A stretch of DNA of 64,000 bases. Origin: a virus. Below, in pieces: positions 63,474 to 64,000 of the stretch (positions are counted from its first letter, which is position 1; every line of letters begins with the position of its first letter). Under the pieces are notes generated by a model. The model was not told the DNA's origin, ran no database searches, and worked only from the letters and a program-made list of their open reading frames with translations. The stretch covers positions 1 through 64,000 of the IMG/VR virus record IMGVR_UViG_3300030419_006839; one strand, given 5' to 3'. Made by a program: the position numbers and the translations under genes.

Positions 63474-63736
63474 TAGCATATTTGTTAGGGTCTATGATGA
63501 TGTTTTGTTTTACCTTTTCTTTCTTACCTCAAATAGGTAAGATGATGATTGGTAGAACTAACAAAAATGTAAGTATATTTATGATTATGCTACAGGTTAT
63601 AGGCTATTTTTGTGGTGTTGTTTTTCTAAAAGTAGAGAGTGTTGATAATGTTTTATTGTTTTTAAACTACCATGCAGGTTTGTTTATATCTGTTATTACT
63701 GCATGTGCTTGGTTGTATTGCAATAAGGTTGAATAG
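63470..63736 (+). CDS. SemiSWEET-like PQ-loop membrane protein
   Basis: An 88-residue protein with three predicted transmembrane helices (about 3-24, 34-54, 60-82). Helix 1 ends with the PQ-loop signature FSFLPQIGKMM (Pro20, Gln21), followed by a basic loop (GRTNKNVS) and helix 2 starting VSIFMIMLQVIGYF. Length, three-helix layout, the PQ pair and the NxxVSxxM turn are those of bacterial SemiSWEETs, which dimerise to form a facilitative transporter, mostly for sugars. Substrate residues cannot be assigned by eye. Coupled (ATGA) to the preceding 57-residue gene. It would sit in the host inner membrane. Confidence 0.7.
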   Translation: MIAYLLGSMMMFCFTFSFLPQIGKMMIGRTNKNVSIFMIMLQVIGYFCGVVFLKVESVDNVLLFLNYHAGLFISVITACAWLYCNKVE

Positions 63737-63738
63737 TT

Positions 63739-63807
63739 ATGGATAATTTTGAGCTTACAGTAATTTGCTTAATATTTATATTAATAATATTATCTAACAA
63801 CCCTTAA
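63739..63807 (+). CDS. 22-residue hydrophobic peptide (possible)
   Basis: A very short frame encoding MDNFELTVICLIFILIILSN plus two residues, with one clear transmembrane stretch. It starts 3 bases after the previous stop, and AAGG lies about 10 bases upstream. The tight packing with its neighbours suggests that it may be real, as a single-helix accessory peptide, but length makes the call weak. Confidence 0.35.
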   Translation: MDNFELTVICLIFILIILSNNP

Positions 63808-63818
63808 GAGGTGTTATA

Positions 63819-64000
63819 TTGGAAACTTTTTTGTTATTAGGTTTTTTCATGTCTGCATACTCAGTTGTAGCTAATGATAGTATTCAGACTTTAGGTACTT
63901 TTATTTCGTCAAATAAGAATAAATCTTGGTATCAGTTGTGGATTTGGTTTGGTGGAATAATGATAGCAACAGCTACGATTGGATGGTTTCTAAATGGAGG
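63819..64000 (+). CDS. 5' part of a membrane protein, possibly phosphate-permease-like (right-truncated)
   Basis: The frame starts at TTG 63819, with AAGAGGTG eight bases upstream, and is open to the window end (60 codons). It reads (M)ETFLLLGFFMSAYSVVANDS, then IQTLGTFISSN, a basic loop and a second hydrophobic helix (WIWFGGIMIATATIGWFLNG). The ND-xxxxxGT-xxS arrangement after helix 1 recalls the GANDVANA-type signature of PiT inorganic phosphate transporters. With only 60 residues visible the family is uncertain; it is at least a polytopic membrane protein in line with the SemiSWEET-like gene. Confidence 0.5.
   Translation, partial: METFLLLGFFMSAYSVVANDSIQTLGTFISSNKNKSWYQLWIWFGGIMIATATIGWFLNG

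Overview
The window is an internal stretch of an AT-rich, double-stranded DNA tailed-phage genome. It is packed with genes that often overlap by 1 to 20 bases (ATGA and TAATG junctions). The 1995-residue tape measure protein, the tail-tube-like proteins, the G/GT-type chaperone pair and the lack of any sheath or baseplate-wedge protein point to a long-tailed siphovirus. Strong GGAGG-type ribosome binding sites and frequent TTG starts indicate a bacterial host that uses Shine-Dalgarno initiation. The tail fibres carry motifs that I associate with marine and cyanobacterial phages, so an aquatic host is plausible, but the host cannot be named from sequence alone. I see no terminase, integrase, repressor, tRNA or CRISPR array.

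Layout. 1-5370 (+) is the head module: the 3' end of a truncated gene, a SUKH-like acidic protein, a prohead protease fused to a scaffold-like coiled coil, an HK97-fold capsid protein and three connector or tail-completion proteins. 5365-7808 (-) holds a DnaG-like primase and a DnaB-like helicase, convergent with the head operon. A 200-bp divergent promoter region separates them from 8009-10006 (+), a B12-dependent class II ribonucleotide reductase. 10007-13183 is a fibre ending in a Hint (intein-like) domain, followed by a GT-A glycosyltransferase. 13908-19053 holds two small proteins, a tail-terminator-like protein and two tail-tube paralogs, one fused to a seven-repeat beta-propeller-like region. 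19053-32265 encodes three large fibre or adhesin proteins, including one with an S74 chaperone and one with about 8% cysteine. 32262-34205 has small genes and a GT9-type glycosyltransferase, closed by a strong terminator.

34301-54765 is the second tail operon: a third tail-tube paralog, a G/T chaperone pair apparently joined by a non-standard frameshift, the tape measure, two small membrane proteins, a distal tail protein and a 3318-residue tail-tip protein. 54853-64000 is a replication, repair and accessory region: a DnaE-type polymerase, a secreted LamG-like protein, an HNH-like protein, a half-length Rad50/SbcC ATPase with a terminal zinc hook, an SbcD/Mre11 nuclease, many small unknown genes, a SemiSWEET-like PQ-loop membrane protein and, cut off at the right edge, the start of what may be a phosphate-permease-like protein.

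How the parts work together. The primase, helicase, polymerase, reductase and SbcCD-like pair form a largely self-sufficient DNA synthesis and processing set. The helicase and polymerase genes share an almost identical promoter/leader and are probably co-expressed. The structural genes would build a particle with a tail of roughly 300 nm and an elaborate, repeat-rich adhesion apparatus that may be modified by the phage's own glycosyltransferases and processed by Hint and S74 domains.
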